Of a DNA stretch of 64,000 nucleotides, positions 24,723 through 35,460 are shown piece by piece; position 1 is the stretch's first letter, and every line of letters begins with the position of its first letter. Source of the stretch: Paracentrotus lividus (Eukaryota; Echinodermata; Echinoidea; Camarodonta; Echinidae). The position numbers were made by a program, and so were the translations under genes. The notes below the pieces were generated by a model that saw only the letters and a program-made list of their open reading frames with translations, did not search any database and had not been told where the DNA came from. The stretch spans positions 20,170,140-20,234,139 of the forward strand of contig CALNVZ010003430.1 of NCBI GenBank assembly GCA_940671915.1, read 5' to 3'.

Positions 24723-24811
24723 ATTTTTGTTTGTACAAGTCATGACTAAGCATTTACACTGTTCCGTCATCAAGGTGGATATTTTATTTGCCGCTAATAG
24801 CGACATGATTC

Positions 24812-25717
24812 TGCTCCGGCATTAATTTCCTTGAAATAATTATGTCAGTCGCCTGCCTTGTTTCGGGGACCCTGGCAATATTTTGAACATTCTCCCAACC
24901 CTTCACGGAGATTTTTTTCCAAATTTTTTTTTTTGTCAACCCCCTCAATCGCATGCCCATTTTTTGTCAGTTTTTCTCATTTTGGGACCCCTTTTTGTTT
25001 TACCCGCACTTCAGATCAAGCCCCCCTCGTCCTAATCCCCAGGAAACGCGTCTGCATGATGGTGTACTGTTTATATTGGTTTTTAAGTTAAATCTAGATT
25101 TTATGGGGAAGACTTGGGTCTTTTGTCTAGGGCAGGGTTTGAAATAAAAAGTGTGATTGGTGAAATTCGAAATATTTTTATTCCACCTATTATTGCTTAA
25201 AAACAAAAGAAATAAACCATAACATTAACCCTTATTATTATCATTTTCCCCTAATCTTCTTTTTTTAGCCTTGATAACAAGGTTTGTAACTTTTTGTGGT
25301 ATCATTTGATATGTTTTTGCTGATATTTTACAATACAATTTGGGATAGATAGAAATTTTTCATAGTGTTATAAAAAGAATAAAATCATGTTGAACCCCAA
25401 TCAAAATAAATTTCTTTTGACCCCTCCTAGAAAAACGAGTCGAGCCTGTTAACCATTATTTGTTAATCTAAAGAACAATAACAAATCTACATTCAGACCG
25501 TATTTCCGGGATAGGCTGAGGGTGCCTTTGGTGGGGCCGGGTAAACTATAAGGGGCCCCAAATAGAAAAAAGACGGAAAATGCCATCTTGTGGGGTGGCA
25601 AACTTTTTGAAGAAAGTTCCCCGGGAAGCGGTTGAGGAACGTTCCGAGATAATAGCTCGGGATCCCGAGAAGATGAAGCGGTGGACCAACACATTCAAGA
25701 AATTAAAGCCGGGAGCA
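24812..25717. mobile_element. GCTCCGGC-ended element, copy 2
   Basis: Counterpart of 12939-13838, with the same long inverted ends and scattered small indels. Confidence 0.65.
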
Positions 25718-26060
25718 ACATAACGTCCGTTGGAGCCAGCGTGACGTGAATATTGGATTGTACCTTTTGCTCGCCCGGCGTGACTGTAAACAAATTTGAT
25801 GTACCTTTTTGTCCACTTTTGCAGATTTCGAACACTCCCGTAAAAATCCAGTTACGGGCCTGCAACCGTTGGCGAGCAAACCAGACCCATCATATGAGAC
25901 AACGTCACAACAGCCTTGCTTGTTGAAGGTTGTTAACCATGGTGAAAAAACCCCCAAAAACAAAACAAGCAAAACAAAACAAAACAAAAATCATGAAGCC
26001 TTCATAGATTTGCCCAACCATTACTTGAAGTATATAGCCCCTAACTAAAACGACCAAATT

Positions 26061-26176
26061 GTCGGCTCAGCAATGTGATACTTCGAAAAGTTTAATGATT
26101 AGAACACTTGTTTTTGGCTCAAAATGTGTTCGGGTTTCCGATTCCCACTCGAATCTTTCTACATGCGCTATCCGAC
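26061..26176 (+). repeat. GTCGG-ended tRNA-like element, copy 2
   Basis: Counterpart of 14182-14293, with extra bases inside the T-arm. Confidence 0.65.
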
Positions 26177-27533
26177 ATTTGTTTTCTTTTTCGTTTGTAA
26201 AAACGATTGACAGCGAATTATTTATTAAATAATTATTATTCATAATTTCTCATACATGTATAACACAGCACATTGTATATCATTTTCAATACATGCTTTG
26301 AGTTATTCATTTTAAGTTGCGAAACTCATCCTGAACATATTTATCGGTGAAACATTTCAATTTTACGAGAGATTATAGCTTTCTAAAAATATGATCGTCT
26401 TCATTCAAATTATTTGATTCGACTATCAGTGTCGTTACTAGTGGGGAGTGTAACAATGTACGTTTAAAACAAGAGTCGGACTCTTGTGCGCTATAATAAA
26501 AATGGTGTCTGCGTCAGTCATGGGGCCGCCGAACCTGGGGGGGGGTGCTCCAGCCCTCCACTCTCTTCGGTATGACAGACACAGGGGAATTAATTAATGA
26601 ATATCAGATAATGAATTCTCAAATTGTTTATACCCCCAAAATAAATAAAATGAATGAATAAATGGATAATAAAATTAAATAATCAACAAATAAGAAAAAA
26701 ACTTTCAAAAGAGCATTCCGAGGCCACAAATAGCAAGTTTTACCAGATTTCTGTGGCAGGTAACGTGTAAAATTCAAACTACATGTATTCTAATTCTATA
26801 TTTTTAATTCTAAAAATGTACGAGGAACGAGGGACATTGTTTTATCGGGATTTACCGTACGCCGATTGCTTTAAGGGCAAGCGAAAGTCTTTATGGATAT
26901 TAACCTGGCTTGGAATAACGTAAAAGTAGTTGAAGTGTAATACGAATGATAACATTCGAGCCAAGCAAAACACGCCTGCTTTGGCTAAAAAATTTATGGT
27001 TCGACTTCTTTTACTCGACATTCATCCACATGGGGCTATCGATATTTTTATATTTTGAAGCAAACAAGTTTTGTCCCCCAGTTCGGCCACATTCAGGAAT
27101 AGCACGTTCACATCACAGTTGTTATTATTGTATTATTATTCTTCTTTATCTATTCATTTATTCATTTAAAAACTGTTTTAACCTACATTTCATAATCTTA
27201 TATGGATATATGAATGTAAAAAACAATCCCAAGTCCAATTTTTGTGCAAATCTGAGTTTAAACAAGGGGAAATTGTTCCTTATACAATGACTCATTTTGC
27301 GTATAAATTATAAATTCTGAAATCCATTCTTCAGAAAATGGCCAGTACAAGAAAAAAAAATCTCTGGTATGAAGTAAGAAAAAGCCCAAGTCCAGGACTT
27401 GGCTTTTCGTTACATTCATATCATCAGCGCCCTCTCTCATTTAAGATTCCATTTTTACATGAAAAAAAGTCTAAGAAGTTGAAGTTCACTTGCAGATGTT
27501 TGTGCGTTCTGTGTTATTGGTATATAATACCCT

Positions 27534-27572
27534 GTGTGTGTGTGTGTGTGTGTGGTGATGTGTGTGTGTGTT
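27534..27572. repeat. (GT)n microsatellite
   Basis: About ten GT units, a short break, then further GT units. A shorter GT tract occupies the same place in the redundant block near 32220. Confidence 0.85.
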
Positions 27573-27681
27573 GTGAGAGGGTTGTGGTGAGGGGTGTTGG
27601 GTGGATGTGAGTCAATATATATTAAAAAAAATAGGCTCCTGCAAATTCAGTTACTACAGAAAGCTAGTGTACCATGTATTA

Positions 27682-28201
27682 CCGAGTGAGTCAAAAAAAA
27701 CTTTACACCTAGAAAATGGTCTACTAAAAAGAAAACCAATTTATAAACCCTAATCATTTGTCATAATTGGAAAGAGTAACTTCTTCTGTACATTCTTCTG
27801 GTACCATTTTCGGTTGTGGCATGTTTTACGCTTGGCATGAACACGACGCATGTTTGCGAACATGGCAAATACTCGAATTGGTGCAGGTGTGGCTGAATTG
27901 AAACAACAAAGCTGACAAAAAAGCACTCCAGTCATGAAATAGAAATAGCATTACTTTTTTTAACGAAAGTGTCTTCCGCCTTAATAACTTGGCATGTGCG
28001 TGTTGTTAACACATATTGACTACATGGATGAAAATTAGATTGGACTCGTCAAGTACAGGCACGTAACTAGGATTTTTACGGGAGGGTTTCGAAATCTGCA
28101 AAAGTGGACCAAAGGTACATCAAAATTTTTTTCACGTCACGCTGGGCGAGCAAAAGAGGTACACGATAATTTTTTGACGGTCACGTTGGCCGCGCGATAA
28201 G

Positions 28202-28237
<36 letters not shown>

Positions 28238-28985
28238 AGGATAGGTGCGTTGAAAAATTTTCTGCCTTCGGCCCTCAAGAAGAGTACCTATATATTAGCA
28301 ATAGGGTGGTTTAGGTCGTTCGGATCGGCCTAAAAAATTGCATAAGCATTAAAAAATATATATATTTTATCAATTTTTTTTTTGTTTTTTTTGTGTGTTG
28401 TGGAGCGGACCTTTGGTCCCCAGCGGGGGCGGGGGGGGGGGGGCGGGTTCGTTTCAACCCCCCGAACACCCCCCCCCCCCCCCCTGGTTACGGGGCCTGA
28501 AGTAATTGCACGAATGAGTTACACATTCAAAGAGTAAATTGCCAATGACAGACCTAAAAAGGCCTCCTAATACTTTTGAAAAGAGATTATTTGTCTTTGA
28601 CGTGTGGTCACTCATGGCCTGACTCTACAGATTTATCTCATTTTCATACAGAATGTAAGTCAATATGTGTAACAACACCCTTGCCAAGTTATTAAGCGGA
28701 AGACATTTTCGTTTAAATGTTATGCTATTTTATTCATGATGGAGTTGCTTCTTGTCAGCTTTTCTTGTTTCAATTTCATCCCCACCCTGGCACAATTCGA
28801 AATTTGCATGTTCGCAAACATTGCGTCGTGTTCATCCAACCGTAAATACATACCACACAAAAATGGTACCAGAAGGTGCGGGAGGAGTTACTCTTTCAGA
28901 ATATGTAAAATAATTTAGGGATTATAAATTGTTTCTCTTTTTATTGACATTTTTCTAGGTGTAAAGTTTTTTTTGACTCACTCGG
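27682..28985. mobile_element. 1.3-kb fold-back transposon, CCGAGTGAGTCAAAAAAAAC ends
   Basis: The two outer arms, about 350 bp each, are inverted copies. They start CCGAGTGAGTCAAAAAAAAC and share TTTACACCTAG, AAAGAGTAAC, CTGGTACCATTTT, GAACACGACGCA and GTCTTCCGCTTAATAACTTGGC blocks. TA flanks both sides (27680-27681 and 28986-28987), as for Tc1/mariner-type elements. The loop holds a second, nested element (28056-28499). No transposase frame is visible. The redundant block near 32335 lacks the insertion. Confidence 0.8.
28056..28499. mobile_element. Nested 444-bp element, CAGGCACGTAACTAGG ends, AAGTA duplication
   Basis: Left end CAGGCACGTAACTAGG; right end CCTGGTTACGGGGCCTG, its inverse. 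AAGTA stands on both sides (28051-28055 and 28500-28504). It contains a run of 34 G (28203-28236), a shorter G tract at about 28430-28443 and a C run near 28468-28484. It interrupts the loop of the fold-back element, so it is the younger insertion. A solo end of the same family is at 13846-13983. Confidence 0.75.
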
Positions 28986-29559
28986 TATATATGAATGTAA
29001 TGACCCAAGTCCATATGATTCTAAAAACGACCCAAGTCCACCAGACAAAAGGCCCCGCCCACAAGTAAAGTGAATATTAATGTTCATAAAAAATGTACAT
29101 TTAAATTTGTTTTATGATGTTCTCTGATGTCTTTTGGCCAAATATACTTTAATTGCTCAAATTAAAAAAATACCCAGTTTTTTCTCTCGATTTTCTCGAA
29201 ATGACCTCCAATGGACTTGGGCCTTTTTGATATTCATATACTCATATATTTATTGCCATAGGTTTTCCAAAGCAAGTTTAACTATCTCCGATCAATTTGA
29301 CATTTCGTACAAGCACTTTCGTCCGAAATGTGATCGCGATTAATGTTGTTGTTGTTGTTTTTATATTTTACGGCGCTTACATTTTCATCTATATTTTTGT
29401 GTGTGTGTGTTAGGAGCCTATATCAATAGTCTTAATACGCCAACATATACGTTCTTAATTTAACTGTCAATTTCCATATATTTGTAATTATTACTACATT
29501 CTCATCATCTTGATTTTCTATATAACTGTAAGTCATCATAATACACGATTTTTACAGAA

Positions 29560-29850
29560 TTTCTAATTATTCCAATTTTATGCCAAACTATGTGTTCATG
29601 GTATAAATATTGATTTTCACAAAATGTTTCCTTTAAGTTATTTATTGTAATTTTAGTGTTATTTATTTAGTATTATTTAGTTATATGTATTTTTTGTCTT
29701 CGTAATGTTTGTATTTTTATGTTGAACCTTTTCAAAATGTGTGTATTTTTATCACGGCCCCAATGGAAACCAGTCCTGTAACTGTTTGGGCTTTTTAACC
29801 GTGTATAAATAAAGAAATCAATCAATCAATAAATCAATCATTCATTATAT
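29560..29850 (+). mobile_element. 3' end of a CR1/L2-like LINE
   Basis: The string TATCACGGCCCCAATGGAAA, then CCTGTAACTGTTTGGGCTTT, AACCGTGTATAAATAAAG and a tail of AATC/TCAA repeats resembles the 3' untranslated ends and short-repeat tails of CR1/L2 retrotransposons in deuterostomes. No reverse transcriptase is left upstream, so this is a 5'-truncated copy. The second version is at 33000-33195. Confidence 0.6.
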
Positions 29851-30117
29851 GAATATTTATGCCTTCGTTAATGTAAACATAATTCAATTGACCGATAGCT
29901 CCGCTCCACGAGGTATCGTTTAAATTGAATAAACATAAACGAATTCGATTACGAAGAGTTTAAAATTGACCGGGAAATCCTATAACTGTAACTTTATCGT
30001 CAATGTTTCTTGATGGCTCTGTCCTTTAATATTGAAGTGCGCCATCTATACAACATCACGATCCATTATTGCATCATCACTTGAAAGTTATAAAGCCTAA
30101 TTTCATCAATGTAACTC

Positions 30118-30230
30118 GTCGGCTAAGCAATGTGGATACTTCGATAATTCAATGGTTAGAATATTAGTTTTCCGTACTGAGCGTGTGGGTTCGAGTCCCA
30201 CTCGAAATCTTTCTACATGCGCTATCCGAC
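30118..30230 (+). repeat. GTCGG-ended tRNA-like element, best-preserved core
   Basis: GTCGGCTAAGCAATGTGGAT and GCGCTATCCGAC at the ends. The core has AATTCAATGGTTAGAAT (A-box/D-arm-like), TTAGT-TTTCCGT-ACTGA (a possible anticodon arm with TCC) and GTGGGTTCGAGTCCCAC (T-arm). The lead-in GTGCGCCATCTATACAACAT and AAAGCCTAATTTC is present. Confidence 0.75.
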
Positions 30231-30699
30231 ATTTTGTTTTTGTTTTCGATTATTGAACGCTATCATCTTTCTCTTGAACATGTTCATGAGTGAAACCGTC
30301 CAATATGTGATTATAAAATTGTAAATTTGACGTATCTTCATGGAATCAATATCTACGATATTGTATGTTGATACGTATGGCGGGATATACGTTTACATAA
30401 AATTTGTAGCATTAAAAAATATATATATATATATATAAATAAAAATCATAAATTAATATTTGATATACTGTACTAGTTTGTTACAGGAATTTATTAATTA
30501 ATGGTGACAGACCAAGTGGACATTAGACGGAGCGGGAATTAGACAAAATGGTTAATATAAACGAAGTGGCAATTATACCAAAAGGTAATTAGGCGACCTG
30601 GTTGAAGACGAAATGGAATTAGAGCACGAGGGATGAGATCAAATGGGCATTGGCCAAAGTTGGTTTGGACCAAATGGTAATTTACCATCTACTATTTCT

Positions 30700-30740
30700 C
30701 TCTCTTTCTCTCCCACTCGCTCTCTCTCTCTCTCTCCCTT
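30700..30740. repeat. (CT)n microsatellite
   Basis: CT-rich tract ending a few bases before an intact TA (30742-30743), the site that is occupied by a transposon in the second version at 34063. Confidence 0.8.
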
Positions 30741-30761
30741 CTATCTCCATCTCCCCCTCCC

Positions 30762-30843
30762 TTTAATGATAGAACATTTGTTTTTGGTTTAAAAGGTGTG
30801 GGTTCGATTCTCACTCGAAATCTTTCTACATGCGCTATCCGAC
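30762..30843 (+). repeat. Truncated GTCGG-family tRNA-like element
   Basis: It starts in the middle of the family consensus (TTTAATGATAGAACA) at the block join and ends GCGCTATCCGAC. The 5' inverted end is missing. Confidence 0.65.
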
Positions 30844-32340
30844 ATTTTGTTTTCTTTTTCGTTTGTAAAACGATTGACAAAGGAGATATTTATTAAATAA
30901 TTATTATTAATAATTTCTCAATACATGTATAACACAGCACATGTATTAAATCAATCATTTTTCAATACATGCTTTGATGTATTCATTTTTAAGTTGCGAA
31001 CTCATCCTGAACATATTTAGCTGTGAAATATTCCAATTTACGAGAGAATTAGCTTTCTAAAAATATGAATCGTCTTCATCAAATTATTGATTCCGATATC
31101 ATATGTGTTACTAGTAGGGTGTGTCACAATGTACGTTTAAAACAAAGGAGTCGACTCTTGTGCGCTATAATAAAAATGGTGTCTGCGTCAGTCAGGGGCC
31201 GCCGAACCTGGGGGGGGGGGTCGCTCCAGCCCTCCACTCTCTTCGGTATGTACAGACACAGGGAAATTAATAATGCATATCAGATAATGATATCTCAACA
31301 TGTTTATACCTCCCAAAATAAATAAAATGAATGAATAAATGGATAAATAAAATTAATAATAAACAAATTTTTAAAAACTTTCAAAAGAGCTCCGAGGCCA
31401 CTGATAGCAAGTTTTACCGTTTTTGTGGCGGTAACGTGTAAAATTCAAACTATTCTAATTCTTCATTCTAATTCTAAAATAGTAAAGAACGAGGACATTG
31501 TTTATCGGGATTTTACCGTACGCGTTGCTTTAAGGGCAAGAGAAGTTTTATGGATCATAACCTGGCATGGAATAACGTAAAAAGTAGTTGAAGTGTGAAC
31601 AAGAATGAATACATCGAGTCAAGCAAAACAGCCTGCTTTGGCTAAAAATTTATGGGTTCGACTCTTTTACCTGACATCATCCACATGGGCTATCCGATAT
31701 TTTTATATTTTGAAGCAAACAAAGTTTTGTCCCCCGTTCGGCCACTATCAGAAATAGCAACGATCACAATCACAAGTTTGTCTATATTTATGTAATTATT
31801 TATATCTGTTCTATTATCAATATTCACTTTATTTCATTAAAAACTGTTTAACCTCATTTCAATAAATCTTATAATGGATATAATGAAGTATAAAAAACAC
31901 CAAGTCCATTTTTGCGAAATTGCAGATTAAACAAGGGAAATTAGTTCCATTATACACATGCCTTCATTATTGCGTATAATAAATTATATAAATCTGAAAT
32001 CAATTCTCAGAAATGCCTTAAGCTAAAGAAAAATAACCTGGTAGAATGTAATAGAAAAGCACACAAGTCCAGGACTATGGACCTTTTCTTACATTCATTA
32101 TCCATAGGCCCTCCTCATATACAGATAATCCATTTTTATCAGTAGAAAAAAGTTAAGAAGTTGAAGTTCACTTGAAAGATGTTTGTGTTCTGTGTTATAC
32201 TTGGGTATAACAATACCCTCTGTGTGTGTGTGTATGATGTCAGAGGGATGTGTGAGTAGGTAGTTTGGAGTGGATGATGAGATCATAAAATAATAAAAAA
32301 AAAATAGCTCCTCAAATCAGTACTACAGACAGTATATATA
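30762..32340. repeat. Third version of the 14.2-15.4 kb block plus part of 27.3-27.68 kb
   Basis: The join is in CCCTCCC/TTTAATGATAG. From there to about 31740 the sequence is close to 14209-15200 with few substitutions. From about 31740 to 32780 it becomes indel-rich, then clean again. It runs into DNA matching 27318-27680 and then 28987 onward, skipping the fold-back transposon. Confidence 0.8.
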
Positions 32341-34062
32341 TAGATAAGTAATGACCCAAGGACATAATGATTCAAAAACGACCCAAGACCACCGACAAAA
32401 GCCCCGCACCTACAAGTAATGAATATTAATTGTTCATAAAAAATGTACAATTTAAATTTGTTATATATGTTCTCTGAATGTCTTTTGGCCAAAAAAAATG
32501 CTCAAATATTAAAAAATACCCAGTTTTTCTCTCGTATTTCTCGAAATGACCTCCAATGCTGACTGGGCCTTTTTGATATTCATATACTCATATATTTATG
32601 TGTCATGAGTTTTCCCGAGCAAGTTTAACTATCTCCGATCAAATTGACATTTCGTACAAGCACTTTCGTCCGAAATGTGATCGCGATTAATAGTTGTTGT
32701 TGTATGTTTTTATATTTTACGGCGGCTTCCATTTTCATCTATATTTTGTGTGTGTGCATGTGTTATAGAGACCTAATATCAATAGTCTTAAATGCCAAAC
32801 ATATAGTTTCTAATAATTAACTGTCAATTTCCATATATTGTAATTATATACTACATTCTCATCATCTTGATTTTCTATATAACTGTAAGTCATCATAATA
32901 CACGATTTTTACAGAATTTCTAATTATTCCAATTTTTATGCCAAAACTATGTGTCATGGTATAAATATTGATTTTCACAAAATGTTTCCTTTAAGTTATT
33001 TATTGTAATTTTAGTGTATATTATTTAGTATTATTTATTATATGTATTTTTTGTCTTCGTAATGTTTGTATTTTTATGTGAACCTTTTCAAAATTGTGTA
33101 TTTTATCACGGCCCCAATGGAAACCAGTCCTGTAACTGTTTGGGCTTTTAACCGTGAATAAATAAAAACAGTCAATCAATAAAATCAATCACATCATCAT
33201 TATATGAATATTTATGCCTTCGTTAATGTAAACGTTAATTCAATTGACCGATAGCTCCGCTCCACGAGGTATCGTTTAAATTGGATAAACATAAACGAAT
33301 TCGATTACGAAGAGTTTAAAATTGACCGGGAAAACCTATAACTGTAACTTTATCGTCAATGTTTATTGATGGCCCTGTCCTTTAATATTGAAGTGCGCCA
33401 TCTATACAACATCACGATCCATTATTGCATCATCACTGGAAAGTTATAAAGCCTAATTTCATCAATGTAACTCGTCGGCTAAGCAATGTGGATACTTCGA
33501 TAATTCAATGGTTAGAATATTAGTTTTCCGTACTAAGGGTTGTGGGTTCGAGTCCCACTCGAAATCTTTCTACATGCGCTATCCGACGTTTTGTTTTTTT
33601 TTTCGATTATTGAACGCTATCATCATTCTCTAGAGCATGTTCACGAGTGAAACCGTCTAATTTGTGATAAAATTGTAAATTTGACGTATCTTCATGGAAT
33701 CAATATCTACGATATTTTATGTTGATACGTATGGCGGGATATACGTTTACATAAAATATGTAGCATTAAAAAAAAAAATCATTAATGAATATTTGGTATA
33801 CTAGTTAATTGGTGATATACCAAGTGGACATTAGACATGTTAGACGGAACTTGAATCAGAGAAAATGGTTAATATAAGCGAAGTGGCAATTATACCTAAA
33901 GGTAATTAGGCGTCCTGGTTGAAGACGAAATGGAATTAGAGCATCGCCATGAGGGATGAGATCAAATGGGCATTGGTTTGGACCAAATGGTAATTTACCA
34001 TCTACTATTTCTCATTCTTTCTCTCCCACTCGCTCTCTCTCTCTCTCTCTCTCTCTCCCCTC
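32340..34062. repeat. Second version of 28987-30741
   Basis: Co-linear with 28987-30741, including the LINE tail (33000-33195), a tRNA-like element (33474-33587) and the CT microsatellite. The clean part (from about 32.8 kb) differs mainly by substitutions and small length changes, as expected of two alleles. Confidence 0.8.
33474..33587 (+). repeat. GTCGG-ended tRNA-like element, allelic version
   Basis: Same element as 30118-30230 in the second version, with TACTAAGGGTTGTGGGTTCG in place of the TACTGAGCG string. Confidence 0.75.
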
Positions 34063-34064
34063 TA

Positions 34065-34741
34065 CACTGCAAAAACGCTGGTGTTAAATATGCAACACCA
34101 TGCGGGTGTTAAATTTGTGGTGTTAGATTTCGGAATTAGAATGCTATCTCTCTAACACCACTTGGTGTTAAGACAAACTCTGAAAAAGCACTTTGTTGAA
34201 ATTTTTGCAGGTAAAAGTCATATCATTTGATATATATCAATTATAAATATCATAAACACACATATAGCAGCAAATTTAGCTTTAGTTTATGAAGTTAACT
34301 GAATATTTTTTAACACCAAAAGCTGGTGTTATTTAACACCAGCCCTGGTATCTATATCCGACCACACCGATTGGTGTTAAATTAACACCAACAAGAATAA
34401 AATCAACCACTCACTAGCGTAAATTCGCTCGCCCTATCTATTCATCAGGGGGATGACGCTTTGTATTTTTACGTAATTTCCCCAGATGAATAGCATTCTA
34501 TACGGATTACGCCAGTGAAATCAACACCCACTGGTATCAAATTCGAAATTAACACTATGAAAAGTGTCAAATTAACACCAGAATGTGGTGTTAAAATAAC
34601 ACCAAATAGTTTTATTAATGTATTTCTAACACCCAAACTGGTGTTAATATAACACCAGTTGGTGTGGTCGGATATAGATTCCGGGCCGGTGTTAGATTTA
34701 ACACCCGTGGTGTTAAATTTAACACCCCAGTTTTTGCAGTG
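34065..34741. mobile_element. 677-bp TA-flanked element, CACTGCAAAAACGC ends, GGTGTTA repeats
   Basis: CACTGCAAAAACGCTGGTGT at the left and the inverse, ending GTTTTTGCAGTG, at the right; TA on both sides (34063-34064 and 34742-34743). The interior is built from many GGTGTTA/TAACACC strings in both orientations, and ATATCCGACCACACC and its inverse form an inner hairpin. The matching unoccupied site, TCTATCTCC, is at 30741-30749. No coding capacity. Confidence 0.85.
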
Positions 34742-34899
34742 TATCTCCATCTCCCCCTCCCTTTCTCCCCCTCCCGCCCTTTCCTTTTCTCTACCTCTAT
34801 ATACCACTATTTAATATTTTATCGTAGAGCCAAACAGGAAGTCCAATGAGACACATCCGATGTCTCAGCATATAAAACCTTGTTGAAGTCCATGACTGC

Positions 34900-35010
34900 G
34901 TCGGCTAAGCAATGTGGATACTTTGGAGGTTTGCCGCTGGGAGAACGTGAGTAAGGCTCGAGCAAGGGTGCGGGTTCGATGCTCACTTGAGGCTACATGC
35001 GCTATCCGAC
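34900..35010 (+). repeat. GTCGG-ended tRNA-like element, diverged core
   Basis: The inverted ends are well kept (GTCGGCTAAGCAATGTGGAT, ATGCGCTATCCGAC) but the core is changed: GTGCGGGTTCGATGCTCAC replaces the usual T-arm and CACTTGAGGC the acceptor side. End conservation with core drift is informative about which part is constrained. Confidence 0.65.
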
Positions 35011-35090
35011 ATTTTTGTTTATATAATTTCTTATAAGAAAGAATTCTATATGTGAAAGCTAATTTAAATCCTCTTGTCGTATATAATGTT

Positions 35091-35460
35091 GGTATCTCAC
35101 TTCGTGGAGACGTCTCCCAGACGGAAAAAGAAAAATATTGTCTCCGCAGATAAAAAGTGTTAGAGACGTCTCCGATACTTTTTTCCGTCGCGGAGACGTC
35201 TCTGAATCGTCTTCGCAACGTCTCCGCGGCAATTTTCAGGGCTATCTCAAAGCCGTTTCAAAACGGTCTCAAAGTAGTCCTAAATCCGTTTCAAATTAGT
35301 TTCCGCGACTCATGAAACGTCGCGGGGACTGAGGAGACGTCTCGGAGACGTCACGGAGACGTCTTCGCGACAAGTTTCAAAACCGTCTCCGAGCCGTTTC
35401 AAAACTGTCTCAAAGCAGTCCCAAAACAGTCTCAAAGTGGTTTGCGCGAAGTGAGATACC
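35091..35460. mobile_element. 370-bp MITE, GGTATCTCACTTCG ends, GAGACGTCTC-rich
   Basis: The ends GGTATCTCACTTCG and CGAAGTGAGATACC are inverted copies. The interior repeats GGAGACGTCTC-type palindromes (at least five) and a second motif family, TCAAAGCCGTTTCAAAAC and relatives, in several copies. No coding capacity and no clear superfamily. Confidence 0.7.

Larger units (their letters stand above)
15459..27317. repeat. Copy 2 of the 11.9-kb stretch, indel-rich
   Basis: Co-linear with 3550-15433 for its full length, but carrying frequent single-base gains and losses, many at homopolymers, in coding-neutral and repeat DNA alike. This is the error style of uncorrected single-molecule reads. 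Immediately after it, at about 27318, the sequence continues into new DNA that copy 1 would have entered had the gap not intervened. Confidence 0.9.

Noticed and set aside
15459..27317. A true segmental duplication with diverged paralogues
   Set aside because: The differences are mostly indels of read-error type spread evenly, without the substitution pattern or rearrangements expected of old duplicates, and the copy starts right at an N gap.
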